From the NCBI RefSeq assembly GCF_028595305.1, contig NZ_JAQQXS010000003.1, forward strand, positions 1-64,000: a stretch of DNA of 64,000 nucleotides, read 5' to 3'. The position numbers and the translations under genes were made by a program. The stretch is from Roseateles koreensis (GTDB lineage: Bacteria; Pseudomonadota; Gammaproteobacteria; Burkholderiales; Burkholderiaceae_C). Shown here piece after piece: positions 17,399 to 25,714 of this stretch. The notes under the pieces are model-generated. The model was not told the DNA's origin. It made no database searches and worked only from the letters and a program-made list of their open reading frames with translations. Positions within the stretch are counted from its first letter, which is position 1. Every line of letters begins with the position of its first letter.

Positions 17399-19297
17399 AT
17401 GAACTTTTTACGAACCACCGTCGCAAGCGCAGCGGTCATGACTTGCTTTGCGGGTGTAGCACTGGCCCAGAGCGAGCCCGCAACGATCTTTACCGCCAAG
17501 AAGATCATTACGATGGAGCACAGCAACCCCGAGGCGCAAGCGGTGGCGGTTCTCGGCAAGCGCATCGTCAGTGTTGGCTCGTTGGCCCAAGTCAAAGTAG
17601 CACTCGGCGATAAGCCTTTTGTCATGAACGAGACGTTCAAGGATCAGGTCATCATGCCGGGCCTGATTGAACAGCACGTGCACCCCATGCTGGTGTCGCT
17701 AACGCTCAACACGGACGTTATCTCCACGGAAGACTGGGATCTGCCAACCCGCACCTACCCAGCGGCAAAAAATCCTGAGCAGTACATGAAGATGTTGACG
17801 GCGTACTCTGAATCCAAGAGTGATCCGCAGGAATGGCTGTATTCATGGGGTTATCACAAGTTGTGGCATGGCAACTTGACACGCGCCGATCTGGACAAGA
17901 TCAGCACCACGCGCCCCATTGCCGTCATTCACCGGTCAGCGCATGAAGTCATTTTGAACAGTGTGGCCATGAAGACACTGGGCCTGGATGAAAGCGCCAT
18001 GCGTGGGAAGGGCGTTGCCAGTGAGCAATACAACTGGGACGAAGGCCATTGGTGGGAAACCGGTTCATTCGAATTGGTCGTACCCAAGTTGATGAAGTTC
18101 ATGGCTGCTCCAGCCCGCCTCAAGGCGGGCCATGACCTCTTCATCGAAATCAACAAGATGAATGGCGTCACATCCTTTAACGATCCCGGCGTCATCCTGG
18201 CACCAGGATTGATTGGCATGTACAAGGCCATGTTCAATGCGCCGGATGTGCCTTTTTACAGCTCTTTCATCGGTGAAACAAAGCACCAGGTGTACGAAGG
18301 GATGACAGACGCCGAAGCGCTTGCAGATACGGAAAAACTGCACAACAGCCTGCCCGATGGCGGTAAGGCCACTTTCCTGAAGAAGCAGATCAAACTGTAT
18401 GCGGATGGCGCAATCGTGTCGTTACTCATGCAAATGAATGATGGCTATTCAGATGGCCACAAAGGCGAGTGGATCCTGACGCCAGAGCAACTGGACAAAA
18501 TCAGCAAACCCTACTGGGACGCTGGCTACCAGTTGCACGTTCATGCGACGGGTGATGGCGGCGTAGACGCGGTGCTGAACATGGTCGAGAAACGCATGCG
18601 TGAAAACCCACGCGCTGACCACCGGACGGTGCTGGTGCACTTTGCCAACTCCACCGAAGCGCAGATTGACCGCATTGCCCGCCTGGGCGTCATTGTGAGT
18701 GCCAATCCCTATTACCCGGTGGGCTTTGCCGACAAGTTCAGCAAATCTAGCCTGGGCAAGGAACGCGCGGACAACATGGTCCGTGCCCAGTCGGTCATTC
18801 GTCGTGGCCTGCACCTGTCGCTGCATACGGATGCTCCCATTGCACCCATGGGCCCACTGTACCTCGCATGGGCTGCCGTCAATCGGACGACTCTGGATGG
18901 GCGACTCGTGGCACCCGAACAGCGTATCAGCGTGGACGATGCTCTGCGCGCCGTGACGATTGAGGCGGCCTATTCCCTGCGCCAGGAAAATGACTTGGGC
19001 AGCATTGCTGTGGGCAAAATCGCGAACTTCTCGGTACTGGGACAGGACCCCTACAAGGTCAAACCAATGACCATCAAGGACATCCCTATCCGGGCCTCGG
19101 TGTTTGAAGGCCGTGTTTTTCCGATTGCCCAAAGGGACAAGAAGCCCTCTAAAACGGCATCGGCGCCAGCCGCACCCTTTGCCAAATTGATGGCCGCCCT
19201 GGAGCGCAATGGCCCCCATGGCGATATCTGCGACGTCAATAAATTATTGATGGTTGCATTTGCAAAGGCTGAAGCAGAGCGGGCAACCACGCAGTAA
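17399..19297 (+). CDS. Exported metal-dependent amidohydrolase (YtcJ / Amidohydro_3 type)
   Basis: The product is 632 aa. Signal peptide MNFLRTTVASAAVMTCFAGVALA is cleaved after Ala23, so it acts in the periplasm or outside. An N-terminal urease-like beta-sandwich leads to MPGLIEQHVHP with the metal HxH at 93 and 95. Later come YQLHVHATGDGG, RTVLVHFANS and LSLHTDAPIAPMG, which supply further metal and catalytic residues, then the sandwich closing strand IAVGKIANFSVLG. A roughly 50-residue C-terminal extension is extra to the core. The family cleaves amides, carbamates and related bonds; the substrate is unknown. It is the first gene of a likely operon with a transporter and a CoA ligase. Confidence 0.88.
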   Translation: MNFLRTTVASAAVMTCFAGVALAQSEPATIFTAKKIITMEHSNPEAQAVAVLGKRIVSVGSLAQVKVALGDKPFVMNETFKDQVIMPGLIEQHVHPMLVSLTLNTDVISTEDWDLPTRTYPAAKNPEQYMKMLTAYSESKSDPQEWLYSWGYHKLWHGNLTRADLDKISTTRPIAVIHRSAHEVILNSVAMKTLGLDESAMRGKGVASEQYNWDEGHWWETGSFELVVPKLMKFMAAPARLKAGHDLFIEINKMNGVTSFNDPGVILAPGLIGMYKAMFNAPDVPFYSSFIGETKHQVYEGMTDAEALADTEKLHNSLPDGGKATFLKKQIKLYADGAIVSLLMQMNDGYSDGHKGEWILTPEQLDKISKPYWDAGYQLHVHATGDGGVDAVLNMVEKRMRENPRADHRTVLVHFANSTEAQIDRIARLGVIVSANPYYPVGFADKFSKSSLGKERADNMVRAQSVIRRGLHLSLHTDAPIAPMGPLYLAWAAVNRTTLDGRLVAPEQRISVDDALRAVTIEAAYSLRQENDLGSIAVGKIANFSVLGQDPYKVKPMTIKDIPIRASVFEGRVFPIAQRDKKPSKTASAPAAPFAKLMAALERNGPHGDICDVNKLLMVAFAKAEAERATTQ

Positions 19298-19400
19298 GCG
19301 CTGCGACCGCGCCAGTGCTTGCACTGGCGCAACCCAATGCAGGACCTCACCTGACCATTGGGGCGAACTAATACCCAAAATAATTTTACGGAGATACCTC

Positions 19401-20267
19401 ATGCAAGGTGAAATTGTCACGACTGTATTGCTACCAGCCATACTGGCCTTCATCATGTTCTCGCTTGGACTGGGTCTTACGCTGGGCGATTTTCGGCGCA
19501 TCATTGTGCAGCCGCGTGCCCTGCTGGTAGGCGTGTTCTGCCATTTTGTCTTGCTACCAGTGGTGTGCTATCTCATGGTGACCGCCTTTGGCGTCACCGG
19601 CGCGTTTGCCGTAGGTTTCATGATCATTGCCTCGTGCCCCACCGGCAGTACATCGAACATGCTGACCTATCTCGCACGTGGTGACGTGGCGCTTGCCGTC
19701 AGCTTTACCGCAGTGGCCAGCGTCATGACCATGTTCACACTGCCCTTTATTGTGGCGTGGTCGCTCAACACATTCATGGGCACGCAACAGACAGTGCAAG
19801 TACCCGTCTCCATGATGATGGGGCAGATTTTCATGTTGCTCGCTGTGCCGGTGGCAACTGGCATGGTGGTGCGCCATGTCTGGCCCGAAGGAACGAAACG
19901 TCGCGAGCCTGTGGCAACCCGCATTGCGACGGTTCTCTTCATCATCATTCTGGTGCTGGCCATCGCCAAAAACTGGACTCTGCTGCGCGATAACTTCACC
20001 ACGCTGGCACCCTTTGCTGTGGGCTTGAACCTGGTCATGCTGGCGATAGGATTTCTGGTGGCTTGGATAGCGCGCCTGTCGCGCAAACAGTCCGTCACCC
20101 TGGGCATTGAGACGGCCATGCAGAACGCAACATTGGCGCTGGTGATCTCCAGTACCGTGCTCAAGCAGGACGCTATGGCGGTTCCGGGTGCGCTGTATGG
20201 CGTACTGATGTATGCGGGTGGCTTGCTGTTCGCGGCCCTGATGCGCCGCTTTGTGAACAAAGACTGA
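19401..20267 (+). CDS. BASS-family (bile acid:Na+ symporter type) transporter
   Basis: The product is about 288 aa from ATG 19401, which has ACGGAGAT upstream; the frame is open further left but has no membrane logic there. About nine to ten hydrophobic segments are visible. The family's conserved centre is present: FMIIASCPTGSTSNMLTYLARGDVALAVS (residues about 75-103, broken here only by length), where the Pro/Gly/Ser/Asn stretch binds sodium, and GIETAMQNATLALVIS near residue 240. It would import an organic anion with Na+. It begins 103 bp after the amidohydrolase, same strand. Confidence 0.85.
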   Translation: MQGEIVTTVLLPAILAFIMFSLGLGLTLGDFRRIIVQPRALLVGVFCHFVLLPVVCYLMVTAFGVTGAFAVGFMIIASCPTGSTSNMLTYLARGDVALAVSFTAVASVMTMFTLPFIVAWSLNTFMGTQQTVQVPVSMMMGQIFMLLAVPVATGMVVRHVWPEGTKRREPVATRIATVLFIIILVLAIAKNWTLLRDNFTTLAPFAVGLNLVMLAIGFLVAWIARLSRKQSVTLGIETAMQNATLALVISSTVLKQDAMAVPGALYGVLMYAGGLLFAALMRRFVNKD

Positions 20268-20336
20268 GCAAACCAGCTCAACAGCAAGGCCTGCCCATTT
20301 CTGCCATTTTTGACCCTAAACACAGAGAGCACACGC

Positions 20337-21971
20337 ATGAATGCGAGACACTGGACCCGCAGCTACGGCACCATTCCACTAGAGATCAATCCGGATCGCT
20401 ACCCCAGCGTCACCGCGATGATGGATGAGGCGATGGTGCAGTATGCCGACCAAGTGGCCTTCAACTGCTTTGGCAAAACGTTGACCTACGCGCAGGTGGA
20501 CCAACTCTCTGCGGCCTTTTGCGCTTACTTGCAGCATACGGTGGGCATCAAGAAGGGCGACCGTGTGGCCGTCATGCTGCCCAATCTGGCGGCCTTTCCG
20601 CTGGCGCTGCTGGGCATCATCCGTGCTGGTGCGGTGCAAGTGAATGTGAACCCGCTGTACACGCCGCGTGAACTGGAACACCAGCTCACCGACGCGGGTT
20701 GCGATGCCATCGTTATCTTCACCGGTTCGACGCCCACGCTGGGCGAGATCATCGGCAAGACCCACCTCAAGTCCGTGTTGACGGTGGGCCTTGGCGATGG
20801 CTTGGGTGCCCAGCTACCCAGCCCGGCGGTGGACGCACGACTGACGCAGGCGGTGCCCTTCACGACCGCCTTGGCCGAAGGTGCCAAGTTGGAGCGTGTG
20901 CCGGTGAGCCTGACGGGTGCCGACACTTTGTTCCTGCAATACACCGGCGGAACCACGGGACTGTCCAAAGGTGCCACGTTGTCGCATCGCAACCTAGTGG
21001 CCAACACCGAGCAGTTCAAGGCCTTTATGGCTGGCGCCATGCGCCCGGCCGAAGAGGTGGTGGTTACCGCCGTGCCGCTGTACCACATCATGGCTTTGAT
21101 GGGCAATTTCCTGTCCTACTTCTCCATCGGGGCGGAGAACTGGCTGGTGGCCAATCCTCGTGACATGGATGGTTTTGTTGCCACGCTCAAGGCTGCGCGG
21201 CCCAGCGTGTTCGTTGGCGTGAACACGCTCTACCAGGGCCTGACCCTGCACCCTGGGTTGAAAGAGGTTGATTGGTCTCGCCTGCGCTTGAGTGCGGGTG
21301 GCGGTGCGGCCGTGGTGGGGGTGACTTCTGACCGCTGGAAAGCCATTACAGGCAATTTCATCCGCGAAGGCTACGGCCTGTCCGAAACCAGCCCGATACT
21401 GTCCTTCAACCCCTTGTCCATCGATGACTTCTCGGGCTCTACCGGCCTGCCGGCGCCATCCACTGACGTCAAGCTACTGGACGATGATGGCCACGAGGTG
21501 GCCTTGGGAGAGGCCGGCGAAGTGTGCGCCAAGGGCCCCCAAGTGATGAGTGGCTACTGGCGCAAGCCTGAGGCCAATGTCGACGCATTCACGCCCGACG
21601 GCTATTTCAAGACCGGCGATGTGGGCGTGTTCGACGAGCGAGGCTTCTTAAAGATCGTCGACCGCAAGAAGGACATGATCCTGGTGTCGGGCTTTAACGT
21701 ATACCCCAATGATGTGGAAGCTGTGGCCAGCGCCTGCCCGGGAGTGGCCGAATGTGCCTGCATTGGCGTCCCAGATGACAAGACGGGCGAAGCCGTCATG
21801 CTGTACATCGTCAAAACCCCGGAAGCGACCTTGACCGCCGAAGAAGTCAGGGCGTACTGCCGCAGGGAGTTGACCGCTTACAAGGTCCCCAAGCAGGTGG
21901 CGTTTCTCGCTTCACTGCCCAAATCAGCGGTCGGAAAAATATTGCGACGTGATCTGCGCACCGCAGCTTGA
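20337..21971 (+). CDS. Acyl-CoA synthetase (FadD-like AMP-binding enzyme)
   Basis: The product is 544 aa from ATG 20337 (GAGAG ribosome site); an upstream ATG 27 bases earlier is less well placed. ANL superfamily motifs are in order: AMP-binding YTGGTTGLSKGAT at about 205, GYGLSETSP at about 345, the YFKTGDVGVFDERGFLKIVDRKKDMI hinge region, and the C-terminal catalytic Lys in LPKSAVGKILRRDLR. It makes an acyl-CoA from a carboxylic acid, ATP and CoA. The chain type cannot be read from the sequence. It lies last in the island operon, 69 bp after the transporter. Confidence 0.88.
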   Translation: MNARHWTRSYGTIPLEINPDRYPSVTAMMDEAMVQYADQVAFNCFGKTLTYAQVDQLSAAFCAYLQHTVGIKKGDRVAVMLPNLAAFPLALLGIIRAGAVQVNVNPLYTPRELEHQLTDAGCDAIVIFTGSTPTLGEIIGKTHLKSVLTVGLGDGLGAQLPSPAVDARLTQAVPFTTALAEGAKLERVPVSLTGADTLFLQYTGGTTGLSKGATLSHRNLVANTEQFKAFMAGAMRPAEEVVVTAVPLYHIMALMGNFLSYFSIGAENWLVANPRDMDGFVATLKAARPSVFVGVNTLYQGLTLHPGLKEVDWSRLRLSAGGGAAVVGVTSDRWKAITGNFIREGYGLSETSPILSFNPLSIDDFSGSTGLPAPSTDVKLLDDDGHEVALGEAGEVCAKGPQVMSGYWRKPEANVDAFTPDGYFKTGDVGVFDERGFLKIVDRKKDMILVSGFNVYPNDVEAVASACPGVAECACIGVPDDKTGEAVMLYIVKTPEATLTAEEVRAYCRRELTAYKVPKQVAFLASLPKSAVGKILRRDLRTAA

Positions 21972-22005
21972 GTTTTCATTCAGAGGGCGCTACGCGAATT
22001 CCTCA

Positions 22006-22226
22006 CTAACAGGCTGCTGAAATACGGACCCGAATCGCAGCCTCGTTCAGCCCGTCCGGGAGCCGGTACTGATCTTTTCGTCATGCCGGATATCGAGCTC
22101 AGAATCCCTTGATTTCGGGCTGTTTCGCAGGCCTTCACCGCCGATTTCCTTCATTGCGCACCCAGTTGAAGGCGGCCGTGTTCAGCATGAACAGCATGTG
22201 TCTCGTTGAAATCTGGTCGTCAAATT
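22006..22226 (-). mobile_element. Internally deleted IS5-type remnant (right bracket of island)
   Basis: It begins with CTAACAGGCTGCTGAAAT at 22006-22023, the exact inverse of the terminus at 16105-16122. On the minus strand a leader at 22195-22226 matches that of the left remnant (30 of 32 bases) and leads to an ATG at 22197, but what follows (MLFMLNTAAFNWVRNEGNRR, stop at 22135) resembles the C-terminal end of a transposase (consensus like TAAAYNLVR). So the middle of the transposase is gone and both ends are fused. The outer terminus on the right is missing. Confidence 0.7.
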
Positions 22227-22345
22227 TCGACATGCCGGGCTGGAACTGGATTGAACTCACTGTCTTGTGGGGGAGAGGCGCCCGCTCGACGGCGTATCCC
22301 TATCAATAGCGCGGATCACCGCCAATTTCCCGGCCCTTATCGGGC
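22227..22345. other. Short unassigned stretch before the flhB promoter
   Basis: No gene is visible. This 119-bp piece separates the IS remnant from the sigma-28-like site. A hairpin CCCGGCCCTTATCGGG at about 22330-22344 resembles a weak stem. The native upstream sequence of flhB resumes somewhere here. Confidence 0.4.
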
Positions 22346-22372
22346 TTAAGTTTTTCGGGCGGCGGCCAACAA
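22346..22372 (+). promoter_or_regulatory. Sigma-28-like promoter upstream of flhB
   Basis: TTAAGTTT, 11 bases, then GCCAACAA. The -35 box has 7 of 8 consensus bases and the spacing is exact; the -10 box is weaker. It ends 43 bp before the flhB ATG. The accessory block cuts flhB off from cheZ, so flhBAFG-fliA needs a promoter here; if real, FliA would feed back on its own operon. Confidence 0.5.
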
Positions 22373-22415
22373 TGGCGTGGCGAGCAAGAAGCAGGCTCGC
22401 ATCTACGCATTCATC

Positions 22416-23615
22416 ATGGCCGACCAAGACGCACAAGACAGGAATTTACCGGCCTCCGCCAAGAAGATCAAAAGATCTCGGGAAGAAGGCCAGCTGCCGC
22501 GTTCGCGTGATTTGCCCCATTTCGCCATGATGGTTGCGGGCGGCGCCATTCTCAGCGTGGGCGGCCCCAGCGTGGTGGATCAGTTGCAAGGCATGCTGAC
22601 CCACGCACTGAGTTTTGACGCGCAATTGCTGGCCCGCCCTGGCTTCATGGGCGAGCATCTGTGGGCGCTGACGCTGAACTTTTTCCAGATCATGTTGCCC
22701 ATCGTGGGCGTGCTGATGGCGGTGGGCGTGCTGAGCAATATCGCGTCGGGCGGCTGGAACTGGACGATGAAGCCGTTGACCCCCAATTTTTCCCACCTCA
22801 ACCCCCTGACCGGCTTTGCCCGCCTGGTGAGCGGGCAGGGCATGGGGCAGGCGGCCAAGGCCGTGGCGCTGGCTTTGGTGCTGGGCACCATTGGCGCCAT
22901 GGTATTGAAAGACCGCATGGCTGCTTACGTGGGCATCATGTCGGTGCCTTTGCCGGCCGCCTTGGCCTACGCTGGCCAGCAATTGATGAGCGGTATGGCC
23001 TTGCTGGCGATTGCCCTGGCCTTGTTTGCTGTCATTGACGTGCCCCTGCAGCGCCAGTTGTACATGCGGCGCATGCGCATGACCCGCGAAGAGGTTAAGC
23101 AGGAAATGAAAGAAAACGAAGGCAATATGGAAATGAAGGGCCGCATGCGTGCCCGGATGCGCGAGATGGCCAAGCGCCGCATGCTGGCCGCCGTGCCCTC
23201 GGCTGATCTGGTGGTGATGAACCCCACCCACTACGCCGTGGCCCTCAAATACGACGACAAGCAGATGGCCGCCCCCAAGGTGGTGGCCAAGGGTGCCGAT
23301 TTGCTGGCGATGAAGATTCGCGACTTGGCCAAGGACGCCAAGGTGCCGGTGCTGCAGTCGCCGGTGTTGGCGCGTGCGCTGTATGCGCATGCCGAGGTTG
23401 ATCGGGAAATTCCGGCCGTGCTGTTCGGCGCGGTGGCGCAGGTGCTGGCCTATGTGTACCAACTCAAGCAGGCAATGGCGAACCGAAGCGCCGCGCCGGC
23501 GCAGCCCGATCCACAGGTGCCGCCGGAGCTGGACCCGCACAACAAGCCGGGTTGGCGCGAGTCCCATCCGGTGGATGAGGAAGAGCAAGACGATTTCCTG
23601 GGAGCTGAAGCATGA
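22416..23615 (+). CDS. flhB: Flagellar type III export switch protein FlhB
   Basis: The product is 399 aa from ATG 22416. FlhB is an inner-membrane part of the export gate and switches substrates from rod/hook to filament. It has a basic N-terminus (KKIKRSREEGQLPRSRD), four membrane segments, and the cytoplasmic domain with the self-cleavage motif NPTH at Asn269, the same numbering as in Salmonella. The Pro-rich C-terminal tail ends in DDFLGAEA. An in-frame ATG at 22377 is set aside because the family starts at MADQDAQD. It overlaps flhA by 4 bp. Confidence 0.95.
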   Translation: MADQDAQDRNLPASAKKIKRSREEGQLPRSRDLPHFAMMVAGGAILSVGGPSVVDQLQGMLTHALSFDAQLLARPGFMGEHLWALTLNFFQIMLPIVGVLMAVGVLSNIASGGWNWTMKPLTPNFSHLNPLTGFARLVSGQGMGQAAKAVALALVLGTIGAMVLKDRMAAYVGIMSVPLPAALAYAGQQLMSGMALLAIALALFAVIDVPLQRQLYMRRMRMTREEVKQEMKENEGNMEMKGRMRARMREMAKRRMLAAVPSADLVVMNPTHYAVALKYDDKQMAAPKVVAKGADLLAMKIRDLAKDAKVPVLQSPVLARALYAHAEVDREIPAVLFGAVAQVLAYVYQLKQAMANRSAAPAQPDPQVPPELDPHNKPGWRESHPVDEEEQDDFLGAEA

Positions 23616-25714
23616 ACCCGCTGATTTCCCGCCTGCAAGCCATTCTGGGGCCCCGCGCCGCCGTGCTGAGCGCCTTGGGCGCGCCCATCGCCGTGTGCAT
23701 GGTGTTGGGCATGATGGTGTTGCCCCTGCCGCCTTTTGCGTTGGACCTGATGTTCACCTTCAACATCGCCATGGCGGTGATGGTGATGATGGTGGCCTCC
23801 AGCATGGTGCGTCCGCTGGACTTCGCAGCCTTCCCGACGGTGCTGCTGCTGACCACCTTGCTGCGCCTGTCGCTGAATGTGGCTTCTACCCGCGTGGTGC
23901 TGCTGGAAGGGCATACCGGCACCGGTGCTGCGGGCAAGGTGATTGAGGCCTTTGGCCACTTCTTGATTGGTGGCAACTTTGCCGTTGGCCTGATCGTGTT
24001 TGCGATTCTGGTGGTGATCAACTTTATCGTGGTCACCAAGGGTGCGGAGCGTATTGCTGAAGTCGGCGCGCGCTTCACCCTGGACGCCATGCCCGGCAAG
24101 CAAATGGCGGTGGACGCCGACCTGAATGCCGGCTTGATCGACGAGAAAGAAGCCAAACGCCGCCGGGCCGAGTTGGGCGACGAGGCCGACTTTTTCGGTT
24201 CCATGGACGGTGCCAGCAAGTTCGTGCGTGGCGACGCGGTGGCCGGCATCTTGATTCTGGTCATCAATATCGTGGGCGGTTTCATCATCGGTGTGGCCCA
24301 ACATGGGCTGTCCGCCGGGCAGGCCGCCAACTCCTACATCTTGCTGGCCGTGGGCGATGCGCTGGTGGCGCAGGTGCCCGCCTTGCTGATCTCGGTCGCG
24401 GCCGCTATGGTTGTGTCGCGGGTGGGTACCGACAAAGACATTGGCAGCCAGATCGGCAAGCAGGTGTTTGGCTCTGCCAAGTCCTTGGCCATCACGGCGG
24501 GGGTGATCGGCCTGCTGGGTTTGATTCCAGGCATGCCCCATGTCGTGTTTTTGCTGATGTCGGGTGGCATGGGCTATTTGGCTTGGTGGCTGCGCAACAA
24601 ACAACAACTGGCCGCCGCGCAGGCGCAGCAGGCTGCACAGGTCAGCCCGACGGCCGCCCCTACCGACGCCAATGCTGAGGCCAGTTGGGACGATCTGGTG
24701 CCCGTGGACACGCTGGGCCTGGAGGTGGGCTACCGCCTGATCGCCCTGGTGGATAAGTCGAGAGAGGGTGATCTTCTCAGTCGAATCAAGGGTGTTAGGC
24801 GCAAGTTCGCGCAAGAAGTCGGCTTTTTGCCGCCATCCGTTCACATTCGTGACAACCTGGAGCTGCGCCCCAGCCAGTACCGCCTCTCGCTGCGCGGTGC
24901 TGTGATCGGCGAGGCGGAGGCCTTCCCAGGCATGTGGCTGGCCATCAACCCCGGCCATGCTACTCAGAAGCTGATAGGTACCTCCACCACCGATCCAGCC
25001 TTTGGCCTGCCGGCGGTGTGGATTGATGACCGGCAGAAGGAAATGGCGCAAATGGCCGGATTTACCGTGGTTGATTGCTCGACCGTGATTGCCACGCATC
25101 TTTCACACTTGATGCAAGTCCACGCAGGCAAGTTGCTGGGCCGTGTGGAGACCCAGGCGCTGGTGGAACACCTGACCAAACAAGCGCCTCAACTGATTGA
25201 AGACGTGATACCCAAAATGCTCGGCATCGCTTCACTGCAAAAAGTTCTGCAGCTCTTATTGGAAGAGGGCGTGCACATCCGTGACATGCGCTCCATCGTG
25301 GAGAGCGTGGCGGAGAACGCTGCCAGCGTGACCGACCCGGCCGAGCTGGCCCGCCGCATCCGCATGCACATCGCCCCGGCCATCGTGCAGCAGATCTACG
25401 GCCCGGTGAAGGAGCTGGACGTTATCGCCCTGGAGCCCGAGCTGGAGCGCCTGGTCACCCAGGCCTTGAATTCCCCCCACGGCGCTGCCCTGGACCCTGG
25501 TGTGGCCGACACGTTGGCCCGCAGCGCTGCAGAAACCGCCCAAGCCCAGGAAGATCGCGGCGTGCCGGCCTGCCTGCTGGTGCCTGACCTGATCCGCGCG
25601 CCGATGGCCCGCCTGTTGCGCCGCGCCGCGCCCCGCCTGAAAGTGCTGGGCCACAGCGAAATTCCTGAAACTCATTCGATCCGCATCGGTTCCATCATCG
25701 GGGGCACAGCATGA
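23612..25714 (+). CDS. flhA: Flagellar export gate protein FlhA
   Basis: The product is 700 aa, the usual length. FlhA is the nonameric export channel and chaperone-docking protein. The N-terminal half has eight membrane segments with the conserved FHIPEP-type loop region (RPLDFAAFPTVLLLTTLLRLSLNVASTR, seen at about residue 69) and the acidic KEAKRRRAELGDEADFFGSMDGA loop. The C-terminal cytoplasmic domain starts near residue 360. Start and stop overlap flhB and flhF by 4 bp each (ATGA), indicating coupled translation. Confidence 0.96.
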   Translation: MNPLISRLQAILGPRAAVLSALGAPIAVCMVLGMMVLPLPPFALDLMFTFNIAMAVMVMMVASSMVRPLDFAAFPTVLLLTTLLRLSLNVASTRVVLLEGHTGTGAAGKVIEAFGHFLIGGNFAVGLIVFAILVVINFIVVTKGAERIAEVGARFTLDAMPGKQMAVDADLNAGLIDEKEAKRRRAELGDEADFFGSMDGASKFVRGDAVAGILILVINIVGGFIIGVAQHGLSAGQAANSYILLAVGDALVAQVPALLISVAAAMVVSRVGTDKDIGSQIGKQVFGSAKSLAITAGVIGLLGLIPGMPHVVFLLMSGGMGYLAWWLRNKQQLAAAQAQQAAQVSPTAAPTDANAEASWDDLVPVDTLGLEVGYRLIALVDKSREGDLLSRIKGVRRKFAQEVGFLPPSVHIRDNLELRPSQYRLSLRGAVIGEAEAFPGMWLAINPGHATQKLIGTSTTDPAFGLPAVWIDDRQKEMAQMAGFTVVDCSTVIATHLSHLMQVHAGKLLGRVETQALVEHLTKQAPQLIEDVIPKMLGIASLQKVLQLLLEEGVHIRDMRSIVESVAENAASVTDPAELARRIRMHIAPAIVQQIYGPVKELDVIALEPELERLVTQALNSPHGAALDPGVADTLARSAAETAQAQEDRGVPACLLVPDLIRAPMARLLRRAAPRLKVLGHSEIPETHSIRIGSIIGGTA

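Noticed and set aside
23450-25099. Long open frame on the minus strand (549 codons)
   Set aside because: It is antisense to flhB/flhA, with His/Gln-rich composition typical of GC-driven shadow frames.
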